From Theodoxus fluviatilis (lineage: Eukaryota > Mollusca > Gastropoda > Cycloneritida > Neritidae), in NCBI GenBank assembly GCA_034096865.1, contig JAWQFJ010001154.1:77501-95000 (forward strand): a DNA stretch of 17,500 bases, written 5' to 3'. A program made the translations under genes and the position numbers. The notes under the pieces are model-generated. The model did not search any database, was not told the DNA's origin, and saw only the letters and a program-made list of their open reading frames with translations. Within the stretch, counting starts at the first letter, position 1. Each line of letters begins with the position of its first letter. Shown one piece after another: positions 1 to 10,415 of this stretch.

Positions 1-170
1 GCATTGGGCTCTTGGTCATGCATGACCAGGTTCGATTCTACACTGAAACTTTTTTTCGAGGGGTTGTGGGTTCGAACCCACCTGGTTTTTTGTGTTTGTG
101 TGTGTGTGCGTTTTTTCCTCCTCTTTTCTCGGAGGCTGCGGGTTCGAACCCGATCTTCTTTTTTTCTTCT
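1..170 (+). repeat. Three tandem tRNA T-arm (B-box)-like units, each followed by a T run
   Basis: GGTTCGATTCT (29-39), GGGTTCGAACCC (68-79) and GGGTTCGAACCC (140-151) all match the tRNA T-loop / Pol III B-box pattern GGTTCGANTCC. Each is followed within about 20 nt by 6-7 T residues (50-56, 86-91, 159-165), as at Pol III terminators. No full cloverleaf or A-box is visible, so these are not tRNA genes. They look like tRNA-derived SINE ends or tandem tRNA 3' fragments. The first unit is preceded by a perfect 16-bp palindrome at 13-28. Confidence 0.55.
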
Positions 171-399
171 CCAAAACCTGGAGGTTCAGCGCCAGCGGTT
201 TTTATCCCTTTGTGAGGCAGGGCATGAGGCCGGAATGTGCTTTCATTTTTCAATGCCTGTTGTCAGATGGTAAGGGAGAGTAGGCTAGTTTGCTCACTAT
301 CCAGAAGATAAATAGACCTACATTTTCAGTTGTTTTGGTTTTTTGGGGGGGTTGGGCTTCTGTAGCAGCATGCTTTTGTGGAGCAATGCCAAGGGGTTT

Positions 400-421
400 C
401 CCACCCCCACCCACCCCACCC
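400..421 (+). repeat. C-run tract (G-quadruplex pattern on minus strand)
   Basis: Five runs of 3-5 C separated by single A residues. The complementary strand fits the standard four-run G-quadruplex rule with one-base loops. There is no gene nearby to give it a role. Confidence 0.5.
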
Positions 422-568
422 TCACCAACACATTATAGTCATAGCCTCCTCTCGTTTTGAACATGCTGGAAATGAAATAAAATATGAAAAACCAACAAAT
501 TCATCTGAATACATCATGCCTGCCCAAGTTTTAGATTTAAAAAAATGTTGTCCACTCTAGAAATCACT

Positions 569-572
<4 letters not shown>

Positions 573-610
<38 letters not shown>

Positions 611-625
611 GTGTGTGTGTGTGTG
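573..625 (+). repeat. GT dinucleotide microsatellite
   Basis: A nearly pure GT repeat with one interruption (TT at about 609-610). Likely length-polymorphic. Confidence 0.95.
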
Positions 626-892
626 AGTTCATGACCCTGATTTAAATATAAGCACTCCATGTAATTTGCTTATGCTCGTTTAAAGGCATGAAGATCTAGA
701 CTCAAACGTCTGTTGGACTCTATCAAACTTGCAGCCCTTGTCAACCAAACATATCATTGTAACATAGGCCTATAGCATACACATTTCATTTTGAAAATAT
801 TTACTGCACCAAGTATGTGGTCGTGCATTGCCAATTGTGATAGAAATAACATGTTTCCCATGCACAGCCAAAACCCTAAATAAAACAAAAAG

Positions 893-960
893 GAAAAAAA
901 AAACTTGGCCTCAAGTGGGATCCGAACGCACGACCTCTCAAGTGAACTATGCTCATTCAA
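893..960 (-). repeat. tRNA-like fragment (possible SINE remnant)
   Basis: On the minus strand, GAGAGGTCGTGCGTTCGGAT leads into CCCACTTGAGGCC and then a run of ten T (894-903). It resembles the 3' half of a tRNA: variable region, T arm with B-box-like GTTCGGATCC (918-927 on the plus strand), acceptor-stem end and Pol III terminator. The T stem pairs at four of five positions. Only the 3' half is present, so it is a fragment, not a functional tRNA gene. Confidence 0.45.
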
Positions 961-969
961 TTATTACTA

Positions 970-3900
970 GTCCTTAGATGCGTACGTTGCTGATCTCGGC
1001 TATTCCTTCATCAAATATGAGGAGAAAAGCAGTATATCTGTTTACAAGGGTTTCTTTTGTAAATTTCTTTCATGTGGAAGACATTTCAGCCGCGTCTTTG
1101 TTCTTTTCATCTGGCTGAACTCACGATCTCACGTAGGTGATTGGTTTTCATGAGCACTTGATGGATGGTTAGTGTTTTACGGCCTATGAGGAGCACTTGA
1201 AGCATTTTGATTTTGGCAATTTAGCATTATATTGCCTTGCACACCACAATGTTCATCCTCAAACGCAATCCTGAAAACTATTCATACAATTTCACGAACC
1301 GTGGGTGATGCAGTCATTAAACAATCTTTGCATGCTCAGGCAGGGGAGATAACTTTTACAAGCTTGAAATACGCCTACACTCCTACGCCTTCCGTCCTAC
1401 CATTCATATCTTCGTACTCGTGATGAGTCATCTGCCTAGCAGCTGATGTGTGCTAGTCGTGGCCGACTTTGAAGAGAAACACACAGGCTTTACTCTTTTT
1501 TGTTTCATTCTTCTTCTTTCCCTTATGCATTAAAGAAGCAACTGACCACCAGGTGCAACATTAAGACCACACCTCGATACTTTTATCATTCCACGTACAT
1601 CACATCTTCAAGGTCACTAAACAGCTTGCTCGGTGTACGAATACTCGAACTGACGAGAGTGGCACTGTATCAGCTGTGATGAGTGAAATGCCACTTCCTC
1701 TCAATGTAGGCCTACACTTTTTGCCAAGGGCTGTTCAACGTGCAGTTGGTGCAGATATATATATATATACACGTAGCATCATTTGAAAGTGCAAGAACAT
1801 CGCCTGATGAAAGTAGTTCCTTCAATCAGTTTTGGTTGGAGACCCGAGTTCCAACTTCGGAAGAATAGCACTTAAGCAATTGTCTTTTTGAGTCCCTGCA
1901 CAACATCGAATTAATGTGTTATTCACACCAGCAAACGTTATCTATTCAAGTGTCATTTCTGCGCTCTCCCTCTCTCGCTCTGAGCTTGAAGCGGGTGGAT
2001 GGAATGGTGTTAGCTTCACATTAAATTAAAAGGATCCAAAAACTTTGGAGGCAGATTCTAACATCTATACTATACGCTACCAGCAAAATAGGCAATCTGA
2101 TGAACGTCCTTTGCTACTTTGAAAACTAGGAAACGACATGAAAAGATTGGTATGATTCGGCATCACTAATACTAGTAATAGAACCAGACTACGTGCATGT
2201 GCAGAATTGGTTCCAACTACCGAGTGCTTGCAGCTGAGACTCCAAGCCATCCGGGGCCTCAGCACCAGTCGCAGTAGAAACTCGGTAATGATGTCAGAAC
2301 GCATCACTTCATCACACCAAGTTTTCCTCACAGCAAGGGAAGCTGTCATCCCAGTTCCACACCATTTCCATGGAACTTGCATTTGCTTCTTGCTGCCATG
2401 TCACAGCCGTAATGTCTGGCTTTCCGGGTGTCCTTTATATTCTGAGTACAACAAACAGCCTGAGCCATTCAGCATCCCCTCGATCTCATCAGCAAAAAAC
2501 CGGAACTCCTGGCTTTTGGGCTCTCAGGGCCATCTCCAGCAGTTTTACCAAGAGTGGTTCCCATGTAACTAAAGACTGCCTGGAAGCATCATAATTACTC
2601 CAAGACATTAAAACTCTCTGTGTGCATGATTCACATACTACCCAACTTCATTTAAACGCTGTCATTTGACAAGTGCACATTAGGTATGGCAAAGAACCTG
2701 CATTAAAACCAGAAATCTTTACCCTTTTTTAATGATCATTGTTGAATCTGTTCACTTTGATGAGATCCAAAATTGTATCTCCAGAAAACTGAGGAAGCAA
2801 CAAATGGTGAATCCCACATAGGAGTGCCAAAAGATGAACTGAAAGTCACAGCCACATGAAATGCAACAAGTTAGAAGAAAGAATATACACTCTTAGGGCC
2901 TGCTACAACATCAGTATTAATGAAATCCACTCTTGATTAATGAATAAATAGATTAGAAATAGAGGCTTGGGCAGAAAGCCATCATCTTGTAACCACAGAC
3001 ATCTAAGTTAGATATTTCTAAATTTTCACATCTTACGGGGATTTTTTCTGGTAGAAAGCATATAAATGCAGTTTCTGAATTCATTGGCAAATTGCACTCT
3101 ATTGTTTCATTCAAAGGTATTGCAATCTTTTGTAGTATGGCCTGTAGACTACTTAGAACATAATTCAGTCCATTCATCAGATAGAATATCTCCTATTTAT
3201 CATGTTCAGAATATCTCCTGTTTATCATGTTCACAGTATTTTCTGTCATCTTGTTCAAATCCAAATTTAGTTGAATACACGGCAAGCAGTTATCATATGA
3301 TGTGTCTCAGAGTTCCACACGTTCTGCCATCTTCTGAAACTGATGCAGCCAGAGAGGATGTTCAGTCTTCCAGGTCAGTGGTGCCATTAAACCCATTCTG
3401 GCAGAGCTGCCTGGCATTTAGAGCAGAATCCAGGTCAGGAGCACATTTCTGCCTCCTACCTCTTCTGTATCACATGCACTGACTAGCGAGGTCAGTGTGG
3501 CAAGGTGGGCAACCTATCTACAACTTTGTCAAAACTTGACCACAAATTACAAAGTTGTGTTATCTCTACTTCACTCATCATTATGCTTCCGCTATACTCA
3601 TTCTTAAAAGTGCAATTAAGCTTGCTCTCTGCATCTTGATTTCTTTTCCTCAGACCGACCTACTGCAGGTTGGGAGTAAGAGTATACCCACATCTCCCTA
3701 TGCAATGCTAGGGAGATTGCGACTTGGTCCTACTCTAACGTTAAAGCTGTAGTGATTTTTGCTGTCAATGGCCTTGCATAGCCTACAATGACTAAATTAA
3801 CCTAATGCATGTTCATTCATTTCTTGTGTCATACTCTCTGCATCATGCTCTTTCTCATATCCCATCAAGCAATATTTCAAGTGCTTTGTCCTTGCAACCA

Positions 3901-6900
3901 ACAACATTTCAATCCCTCAGTTCATCATCCCACTTCAACTCACAAAACAAGGAATTACTATCCTATATTTCACACTGCTTTCACTACAGTTCAACCTGAA
4001 GCAGTCACTGGTAAATCTTGCCCGCTTCCTAGCTGGGAAAGGTCTCTACTGTTTGAGGCAGTCATAAACGATTCATGTTCTGAAACCACAAGCATTTCAA
4101 AGTCACCTTCACAGAAAACAATGATGATGACGGTGATGGTGATGCTGCTGTTGACGACAACAGTAGGCAGTTTATGATGGTCAGTACACATAACAACAAC
4201 TAAGCAGGTATAATTTGTAATAAATTTTATATCCAAGTGAACTTCATATTTGATGGGATAAGGATGATGATTTGTACACAATCAGTCATCAGGTGACATT
4301 GGTACAGTTCTGTGAAAATATGATAGTCATTAAGCATACCTGCCAACTTTCTGTGTGAAAATCAAATCCCTACACTTGTCTTGCACCCATCCCATAGCAA
4401 AAACACGGACAGCAAAGAAAACGGGTGAAAGTGCAGATCTATTGGTCTGGGGTATGCTTACATCAACAGCAAGCATAGCTGAGATCTACATATCTGGAGA
4501 CTGGGCTGTTTTTCCTGTGATGAAGGTGAAATAAAAACATAACACTTTCCACATTTCCTACCAGTCCATACTTGTTCACAAAGTACACCTGATCACAAGA
4601 GCATGGTCTGAAATACTGCTGTACTCTGAAAAAAATGGTGGAAAAAAATGCCCCAATTGCATCTCAAGTGAAACACAACCTCTTTGTCTGAACACAGCCA
4701 TGAATACGAAGAAGTTGCTTCCACAGATACGCCAGAAATGAAACTTCCAAAGAAGGAGTGCGACACCTACCCAGAACCACTGTAGTGGTCTATGTTTCTC
4801 AAGCTGTGGAGGGAGAAAAGATGTGCATACTTGTATCACCACAGCCAGCATCTCTCCATCTACAACACTTTCTTGACATGCAGATCAAAGGCAGCCAAAA
4901 AAGCGCAACGGACACTTACTTTTTGTGGGATCAAAGTCACGAGGTCTTTAAAAAATAGGAATGATGCAGATAAAGCAGAACAATTGGCAGGCATGCTCCA
5001 GTATACAGTGGCCTGAACCCTCCTCCTCCCCTCCCAGCCTGCATCCACACGACCAGGCCAGCAACACATCAAAATATCTTCACCACATCCGATGCATTAT
5101 TAACAGACTCAGTTGCCACAAAAATTGAAATAGAAAAACAAAACATTGTGTCATTCACTAAATTGTCTTCTACTTTCAGAACTAAAAACAATCTTGTGTC
5201 TAATAAATGCACTTGGTTGAGGAGAGGATGCAAACCATCAACTGCTTCACAGCAGACCCCCTACACAGGCAAGCAAGGTCTGCCCTTGTTGGTGTGGCGG
5301 TGCCCTGCTCACAAAGGCAGAAGACAGCCTGGTCCTTTGCATCTCCACATGTCTAGCAAGCAAGTTGAGGTAGTGGAACCAGTTCCTTTGAAAATTTCAA
5401 ACATGATTCAAGCATGGGCTAGCATAGCAATATCAAGTGTCCCTGTGTAATTCCACTTTTCCATTGAATACAGTCATAAGAAATAATCAGATTTAAAAAA
5501 GGCTCCCATGATTCTTTGTAACATTTTAATTACACTTCCAAAATTGATGGGAAAGAATCTCCTAGTGATTTTCTACCTACTTCCACACTAAGGAATTGCT
5601 AGTGAGAAACCTTGTCAGAATTAGTTTCCCGTCTTGAAGCCTTCAGCTCTGGAACGGATCTACCCTAACCCCTCACCTGTACGACAGAAACACCTTCAAG
5701 TTTTGTGGAGGGGACAGACTCTCTTCTAGTTCTACCATCCATGACGGTGAAAACAAGCCCACACCTACTGTCTGATCTCACCGAGGAAAGACAATCACTA
5801 AATACATCTGCTAGAGCACCGTGTGTAGGATGGCCAAGGCTGCAAGTGTTCCCAGTGAGTGTTTGCATAGGCTGTAGGTCACCATTGCCCCTCATGGGGC
5901 ACTGGTCGCTCTGCTCCCATGCTGTGTACAAGCGGTTGGGAGGGAGAGGATAGTTATGTTTTATTTATTCAGTACCTCCACCTGACTGGACCCATAGCTA
6001 CAAGATCATCTGAAGGTGTGGTGCTAGTCCCGAGGCTTTTCACTATCCTGATATTTCCTGTCTTGTAATGCTCTGTCAAATCTTTCTTTATTACACTGTC
6101 CATCACTACAGTCAGCCATTTTCTTACAAAACTGTTCAGATTTCTTCAAATCTTCTTAGAATCATAAAACAGCAAGAGGGGGGAGAAAGCACCTGATCAA
6201 AACAGATTTCTATCAAACAGAAAGTGAGGACTATTTGCCTTCAACAAACTCCATGAAGACATCATGGACACAACACGGCTCAGGCCATCACACGAAACCT
6301 GTGGTCTCACAACACATTTCCTATGTACACTGTTAGTCTCTGGAGACCTGCCCTAGTATAATATCAAGCCTGCAGCCCTTTCAGCCTGCTGGCCACACCA
6401 CGCATGCTCCACACAACAGTCAAGCCAAAGCCAGCCCTCCACTATAAAAGATGCATTGCCGTGACAAGCATTAGAAAACCTCTCTAAAGACAAAGTCTGT
6501 GCTAGGAAAATAAACTTTAATACTTTCAGCATCAGAACTCCAAATAAAAATATACCCATTTGCCCATCCCTTTTTCCCTTCACACTTGTCTAACAGCTGT
6601 GAAACTCCAACTATGCAAAACAATTTAGCCACCGAGAAGAGCAATTCAGTGGTGCTGCTGACAAAACCACAGTACTGGCAGGGCAGAATGCACAGCAACT
6701 GAATTTGAAATGTTTGTGTCAATGTCTGAGCTGAGTGTGCCGATAATTGTGAAACTAACTCTGATCACAGATCCATTTGCAGGTAAGTACACAATGAGCC
6801 TAAGCAATGTCAAGCAGCTGCAACAGCCACTTGAAAGTTTCCTGGTTGATGCCGAGCACAACTCCTGCACAATGTTGCTACACCTTCTGCTTGTCTCTGC

Positions 6901-6930
6901 ATGCTTAGATCTATCACACAAAAAGCTCCC
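970..6930. other. Noncoding stretch with no recognised gene
   Basis: Both strands were read. Short open frames occur, the longest about 138 codons at 3066-3482 on the plus strand, but none has a recognisable motif, repeated domain pattern or credible splice partner. Small features are a TA run near 1754-1768, the 25-bp duplication at 3183-3232, a GAT/GGT-rich stretch near 4121-4165, and minus-strand AATAAA hexamers near 6087 and 5957. The right-hand part could be distal SPRED 3' UTR; the rest looks intergenic. Confidence 0.6.
3183..3232 (+). repeat. Two-copy tandem duplication, 25-bp unit
   Basis: The unit begins AGAATATCTCCT and ends TTTATCATGTTC, repeated head to tail with a single A/G difference. 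A recent local duplication in noncoding DNA. Confidence 0.85.
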
Positions 6931-6931
6931 A

Positions 6932-7126
6932 CGGTCAGTCGGTCAATCAGTCACTCGGCCAGTCAGCTGCTCACTTGGTCAATCACTCAGTCAGCCAGCC
7001 AGCCAGTAAGTCATTCAATCAATCAGCCAGCCTGCCACTCAATCGGTTGGTCAGTCGGTCAATCAGCCAGCCAGTCCCTCTTATTTGTCTGTCACTCTAT
7101 CAGACAGTACACCAGTCAGACAGTCT
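6932..7126 (+). repeat. Degenerate tetranucleotide repeat (CAGT/CAAT/CAGC)
   Basis: About 145 bp made largely of four-base words of the form CARY (CAGT, CAAT, CAGC, CACT) with GGT variants, decaying over the next 50 bp into CAGACAGT-like words. It stays open in several frames, producing Ser/Gln-rich translations that are artefacts of the repeat. Confidence 0.8.
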
Positions 7127-7675
7127 GGGAGAGGGAACAGAGAAAAGAACTTGCAGTCATCAATCATTGGCAGTGCATCACAGGCCATGCTGGCACCATC
7201 TACAACTCTGCAACCACTCAGGACTGCCCTCTCTCCCAGGCATGGTGAACCGTTTTGGCAAGTGTCTCAGTTCCAATCTGGCAGAACTGCCACCTGAAGC
7301 ACGGAGACCCAGCAGCAAGTCCAAAGTGAAGCATACACAGAGGCGGCCAGGACCAAATAGTGTGCTGAAAGGTGCGCAGAGAAACGTTTCCAGTGCAATA
7401 GTACCTGTACCAGCTACCCGGGATGGGTGAAATCTCTTCAAATGGAATTTCTGCAGAGCTTGATTCCAAATCATAATCAACAATCCTTGGGACTGTAGCA
7501 TCCTAGGTGAAAGTGGCTATCTCTGACCCGCATCTCAGCAAGTTGCTTGGGGCCAGCTTCAGTACCCAGAAAGCAGGGTGCTACGCAATGCACTGGGGAA
7601 ACTAGTGATGGGGTTAGCTGGTCTGTGACCATGCCTTTGGTCACAAGCTTGCTCACGGTGTTACGATACATCCAC

Positions 7676-7718
7676 AGATAGGTAGGTAGATAGATGGGTA
7701 GGTAGGTAGGTAGATAGC
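7676..7718 (+). repeat. GGTA/GATA tetranucleotide microsatellite
   Basis: Short mixed run of GGTA and GATA units, opening AGATAGGTAGGTAGATAGAT and closing GGTAGGTAGGTAGATAG. Confidence 0.9.
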
Positions 7719-8222
7719 AACTGTCAGTGGTAGTAAATATCTGATTAGATGGGTAAAAATCCATTGGAACTGACCCAAATATAGCACAAGATCTGTTGAT
7801 CCACAACACTTCATGGCACTCCCCCATGGCTACCACGCCTCAAGGGCAACACAGGTACACAAATGTATAAAAAGTCTTAAAAATAGTACATTAAGCATCA
7901 TAAACTTGTTTGGCACACAGTGAAGTGTACAGTACATGCTGGATGTACGTACTTTTTTCTCTCCAAAGAAACACAACAGTCAGCTGACTTGCATACAACT
8001 TGTCAGGGAGGACTGGGCAGCATGACACATCAAGTCAAATACAAGTCTATGATCCTTGAAGTCCTTGTCAAATCAAGCTCGACACGACACTTGATATGCT
8101 CTGTGATATCAACAAAAGGTAGACCCTCCCTTCCCATCCATCCCAGCTATCCCCTAATCCCTCTGACTCACCCTATCATTTGCATGTGTTCAGCATGCAT
8201 GCATGCCCTCCTGTTCTTTCTC

Positions 8223-8228
8223 TTTATT
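8223..8228 (-). promoter_or_regulatory. Candidate SPRED polyadenylation signal AATAAA
   Basis: Plus-strand TTTATT reads AATAAA on the SPRED sense strand, about 470 nt after the stop. It is the first canonical hexamer I see downstream. No strong GU-rich element follows it directly. Further minus-strand AATAAA copies occur near 6087 and 5957, so a longer 3' UTR is possible; vertebrate SPRED 3' UTRs often run to several kilobases. Confidence 0.35.
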
Positions 8229-8565
8229 TCTTTCCTTAACAAAGTCTACCATGCCACAGTTGAATTTTTCTTTTCAACATTAAAAAAATGCCATTTGTCT
8301 GATAATAACTGTTTTTCATCCCAGGATGAGGCTAAGGGAAAAAGGTTGGAAATGCCACGACACCTTTGCCCAATGAGACAAAGGCCGCTGTGTTTTGCAG
8401 GTTGTGAGTTCGGCAGCACACACTTGGGACTGCCTCCTCCTTCACATCACTTCCTCTGGCCATGCTTGGCCACACATCACTGGAGCTGCACCTAGTGTTT
8501 TGCCATAGGACAATATATCTAGCAACAAAGGCAAAATGGAGAAAATTTGGTGCATAACAGTAACA

Positions 8566-8664
8566 GGGGGAGGGGGAAAGGGGGTTGGGGACAGGGGAGG
8601 AGGGGGGGAAGTGGCAGGGAGTATGGGGGAACAGGGGCAGGGAGGGAGAGGGGGCTGAGGGGGG
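8566..8664 (-). other. C/T-rich tract in the proximal SPRED 3' UTR (G-rich on plus strand)
   Basis: About 30 nt after the SPRED stop codon the sense strand becomes almost pure C and T for about 100 nt, with many runs of 3-7 C. The plus strand has matching runs of G, including a run of seven. In mRNA this would be a pyrimidine tract of the kind bound by PCBP/hnRNP K or PTB proteins. On the other DNA strand the G runs satisfy the usual G-quadruplex pattern many times over. The binding roles are inference from composition only. Confidence 0.6.
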
Positions 8665-8694
8665 ATTTCACAAGCAGGCCGAGGCAGATGAGAC

Positions 8695-9627
8695 TCATAC
8701 TGCTTTGTGACGTCCTCCACAGCAGCCACACCTGACACCACAGTCATGGCATTTCGTCAGTGGCCAGTAGCACCATAAGCACGGCACAAAAATGGAAAAT
8801 ATTGCCATGGCAGTCCATTTTTTACAGTTGGAACTATCCGTGTGATCACAGACACAGGGGTGGCGGTACTCCCCATCCGCGTCCGACATGCAGTGGTAGA
8901 AGATGCACTGCGCACACGATACACAACTGACATGCTCGATGCATTTTGTGACACCGTCCGGGGCCTCCTCACAGCTGCCTCTAACGTTCTCCTCCTGATT
9001 GAACATCTCGTTACAGTGTTTACACTTGGCCCGCTGGTTCAGCAGTCGGCCAGACTGGTCAGTCTGGAGGCAGCTGCCCCGGCCTTTCTTCAACTTGCTC
9101 CTACTTTCCTTGATGGGAAGTGGGGGGTGGTTTGTGAAAGGCTGCTGTCTCCGTGTACTGATCTCCCGCTTGGTCGGGGGTTTTTGGACCGGCTCCAGGT
9201 TGGGGTAGCTATACTCATTCACTCCTTTGCTCTTGTTGAAGAATACATAGGAGTCCTCCTTGTACAATGCAATCTCAGTCTCCAGCAGACCCTGCTCTGA
9301 CTTGCCCGACAGTGACGTGGGCTCATCTGAGCGCACCCAAATGTCTTCATGGCCGCTGCTGCTGTCAAAACTGTCCGACTTGTGGGTGCTGCTCTTCTCA
9401 CTGGGAGGCGAGCCTGAGTGTTTGAGGGTCCGGGGAGGTGAGGTGACATAATGAATGCGGTGCAGATGGTGGTTGCCATGGCTGTGAGTGTGGGTGGGGA
9501 AGGAGAAAGACTCGGGCACCCCCATGGCCATCCCTGATGGGGAGCAGGGCGCTGGGGAGCTGGTGGTGGTAGAAGTGGTGCTGGCTGAGTGGGAGGAGCT
9601 GTCCTTCCGCAAGGGAAGATCCATCTC
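8695..9627 (-). CDS. Spred: SPRED last coding exon: linker, KBD-like region and Sprouty domain
   Basis: The exon starts after the acceptor TGTGTGCTTTCAG in phase 0 (EMDLPLRKD) and ends with TGA at 8695-8697, giving 310 residues. Residues about 5-45 are Ser/Thr/Pro-rich, followed by a His-rich patch (THTHSHGNHHLH). Residues about 90-150 contain EDIW, YVFFNKSKG and EYSYPNLE, which resemble the c-Kit-binding (KBD) region of SPRED1. Residues about 202-306 are a textbook Sprouty domain with about 18 cysteines: CKHC, FNQEENVRGSC, FYHCMSDADGEY, FVPCLWCYWPL and a terminal GCCGGRHKA. In this family the Sprouty domain is palmitoylated, holds the protein at the membrane and supports inhibition of Raf activation. 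The full protein, about 450 residues, is close to human SPRED1 (444). The KBD assignment is weaker than the Sprouty one. Confidence 0.97.
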   Translation of the reverse strand, partial: EMDLPLRKDSSSHSASTTSTTTSSPAPCSPSGMAMGVPESFSFPTHTHSHGNHHLHRIHYVTSPPRTLKHSGSPPSEKSSTHKSDSFDSSSGHEDIWVRSDEPTSLSGKSEQGLLETEIALYKEDSYVFFNKSKGVNEYSYPNLEPVQKPPTKREISTRRQQPFTNHPPLPIKESRSKLKKGRGSCLQTDQSGRLLNQRAKCKHCNEMFNQEENVRGSCEEAPDGVTKCIEHVSCVSCAQCIFYHCMSDADGEYRHPCVCDHTDSSNCKKWTAMAIFSIFVPCLWCYWPLTKCHDCGVRCGCCGGRHKAV

Positions 9628-10210
9628 CTGAAAGCACACACAATGCAGTCAGTTGAATAAGTCCACAAAAAACACAAAAATGAATGGAGTTTTACAGGTT
9701 ATCAGCCTTTGTAAGCCATGTACGGCTATTGATCACAAAATATCAATGGAACTGGTTATTACATGAGAAAGTCAGTCTCTATTTTCTTAGTTCTTCACCT
9801 CTTACAAATCAAATAGAGAGATGTGGTGGGTCTATTTTTACCCCCAACTCACAGGGGCTAGACATGCAAGTGTATACATACAGAGAGCCATTCACCTACC
9901 AACTGACATGTGCTCTAGTATATTTTTTATGCTAGTTCAATATTTCTCAAATCAAGATCCAAGGGCTCTCTGTTAACAATATGATGCTAGTGCATATCAT
10001 CAACTTCAAAAGAACACAAGTGGATGATACAACTTACAACATGTAATGATAATCATGCCAAAGATTTATTCTGAATGCATAATCACATCATTCACTGTAT
10101 GAAATCCTTTATTCCTGCATTCTTCTAGCCATATTTCATCCAATTATCAATAGACTATGACTTATGCATGCATGTAACCGAAGGCCTGTATTTGTGAGCT
10201 CATGTGAATG

Positions 10211-10340
10211 CCTGTGTATGAAATTGCATGCGTATGAGAATGTATGAATATGCATGTGTATGAGAATGTATGAAATTGCATGTGTATGAGAATGTATGAA
10301 TATGCATACATGTGTATGAGAATTTATGAATATGCATGCA
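10211..10340 (+). repeat. 26-bp minisatellite in the SPRED intron beside the micro-exon
   Basis: Four to five units built on GTATGAGAATGTATGAATAT plus GCATGT, alternating GAATATGCAT and GAAATTGCAT versions; one unit has a 4-bp insertion. It ends about 30 bp from the donor of the SPRED micro-exon, on its downstream side in the direction of transcription. Confidence 0.85.
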
Positions 10341-10371
10341 CAGAGGTGAGGGGTGCTACTCCAAGTCCTAC

Positions 10372-10415
10372 CTGGAACACACTGTCCTCTGGAGACCCAC
10401 TGCCCCCTCCTGAGC
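10372..10415 (-). CDS. Spred: SPRED 44-nt micro-exon (Gly/Ser linker)
   Basis: The segment is bounded by the acceptor GGCTATTTTTGCAG and the donor GTAGGA. It is the only piece I found that accepts phase 1 from the EVH1 exon and delivers phase 0 to the last exon. It encodes the linker GSGGGSGSPEDSVFQ, with the first Gly split across the junction. The linker carries no domain and follows EVH1 directly. The length is not a multiple of three, so skipping this exon would shift the frame and remove the Sprouty domain. A 26-bp minisatellite begins about 30 nt into the following intron. Support is the splice signals plus the phase fit; the peptide itself is low-complexity and not diagnostic. Confidence 0.82.

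Noticed and set aside
1704..1717. Short palindrome around GTAGGCCTAC
   Set aside because: Isolated and short; expected by chance in a window this long.
3066..3482. 138-codon plus-strand frame
   Set aside because: No recognisable motif or convincing splice partner, and part of it is a 25-bp tandem duplication; compatible with chance.
6901..7430. Ser/Gln-rich frames of 115 and 151 codons
   Set aside because: They arise from the CAGT/CAAT tetranucleotide repeat, which is open in several frames.
7920..8495. 191-codon plus-strand frame
   Set aside because: Low-complexity Pro/Ser/His stretches without domain pattern, lying antisense to the likely SPRED 3' UTR.
8842..9300. 152-codon plus-strand open frame
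   Set aside because: Antisense shadow of the SPRED last exon; the minus-strand reading gives a clear Sprouty domain and this one matches nothing.
9219..9677. 152-codon minus-strand frame overlapping the SPRED exon
   Set aside because: Alternative frame of the same exon, rich in Pro and Ala from GC bias; the reading with the Sprouty domain is correct.
10211..10340. CRISPR-like array
   Set aside because: The units are contiguous and diverged, with no unique spacers, and the genome is eukaryotic; it is a minisatellite.
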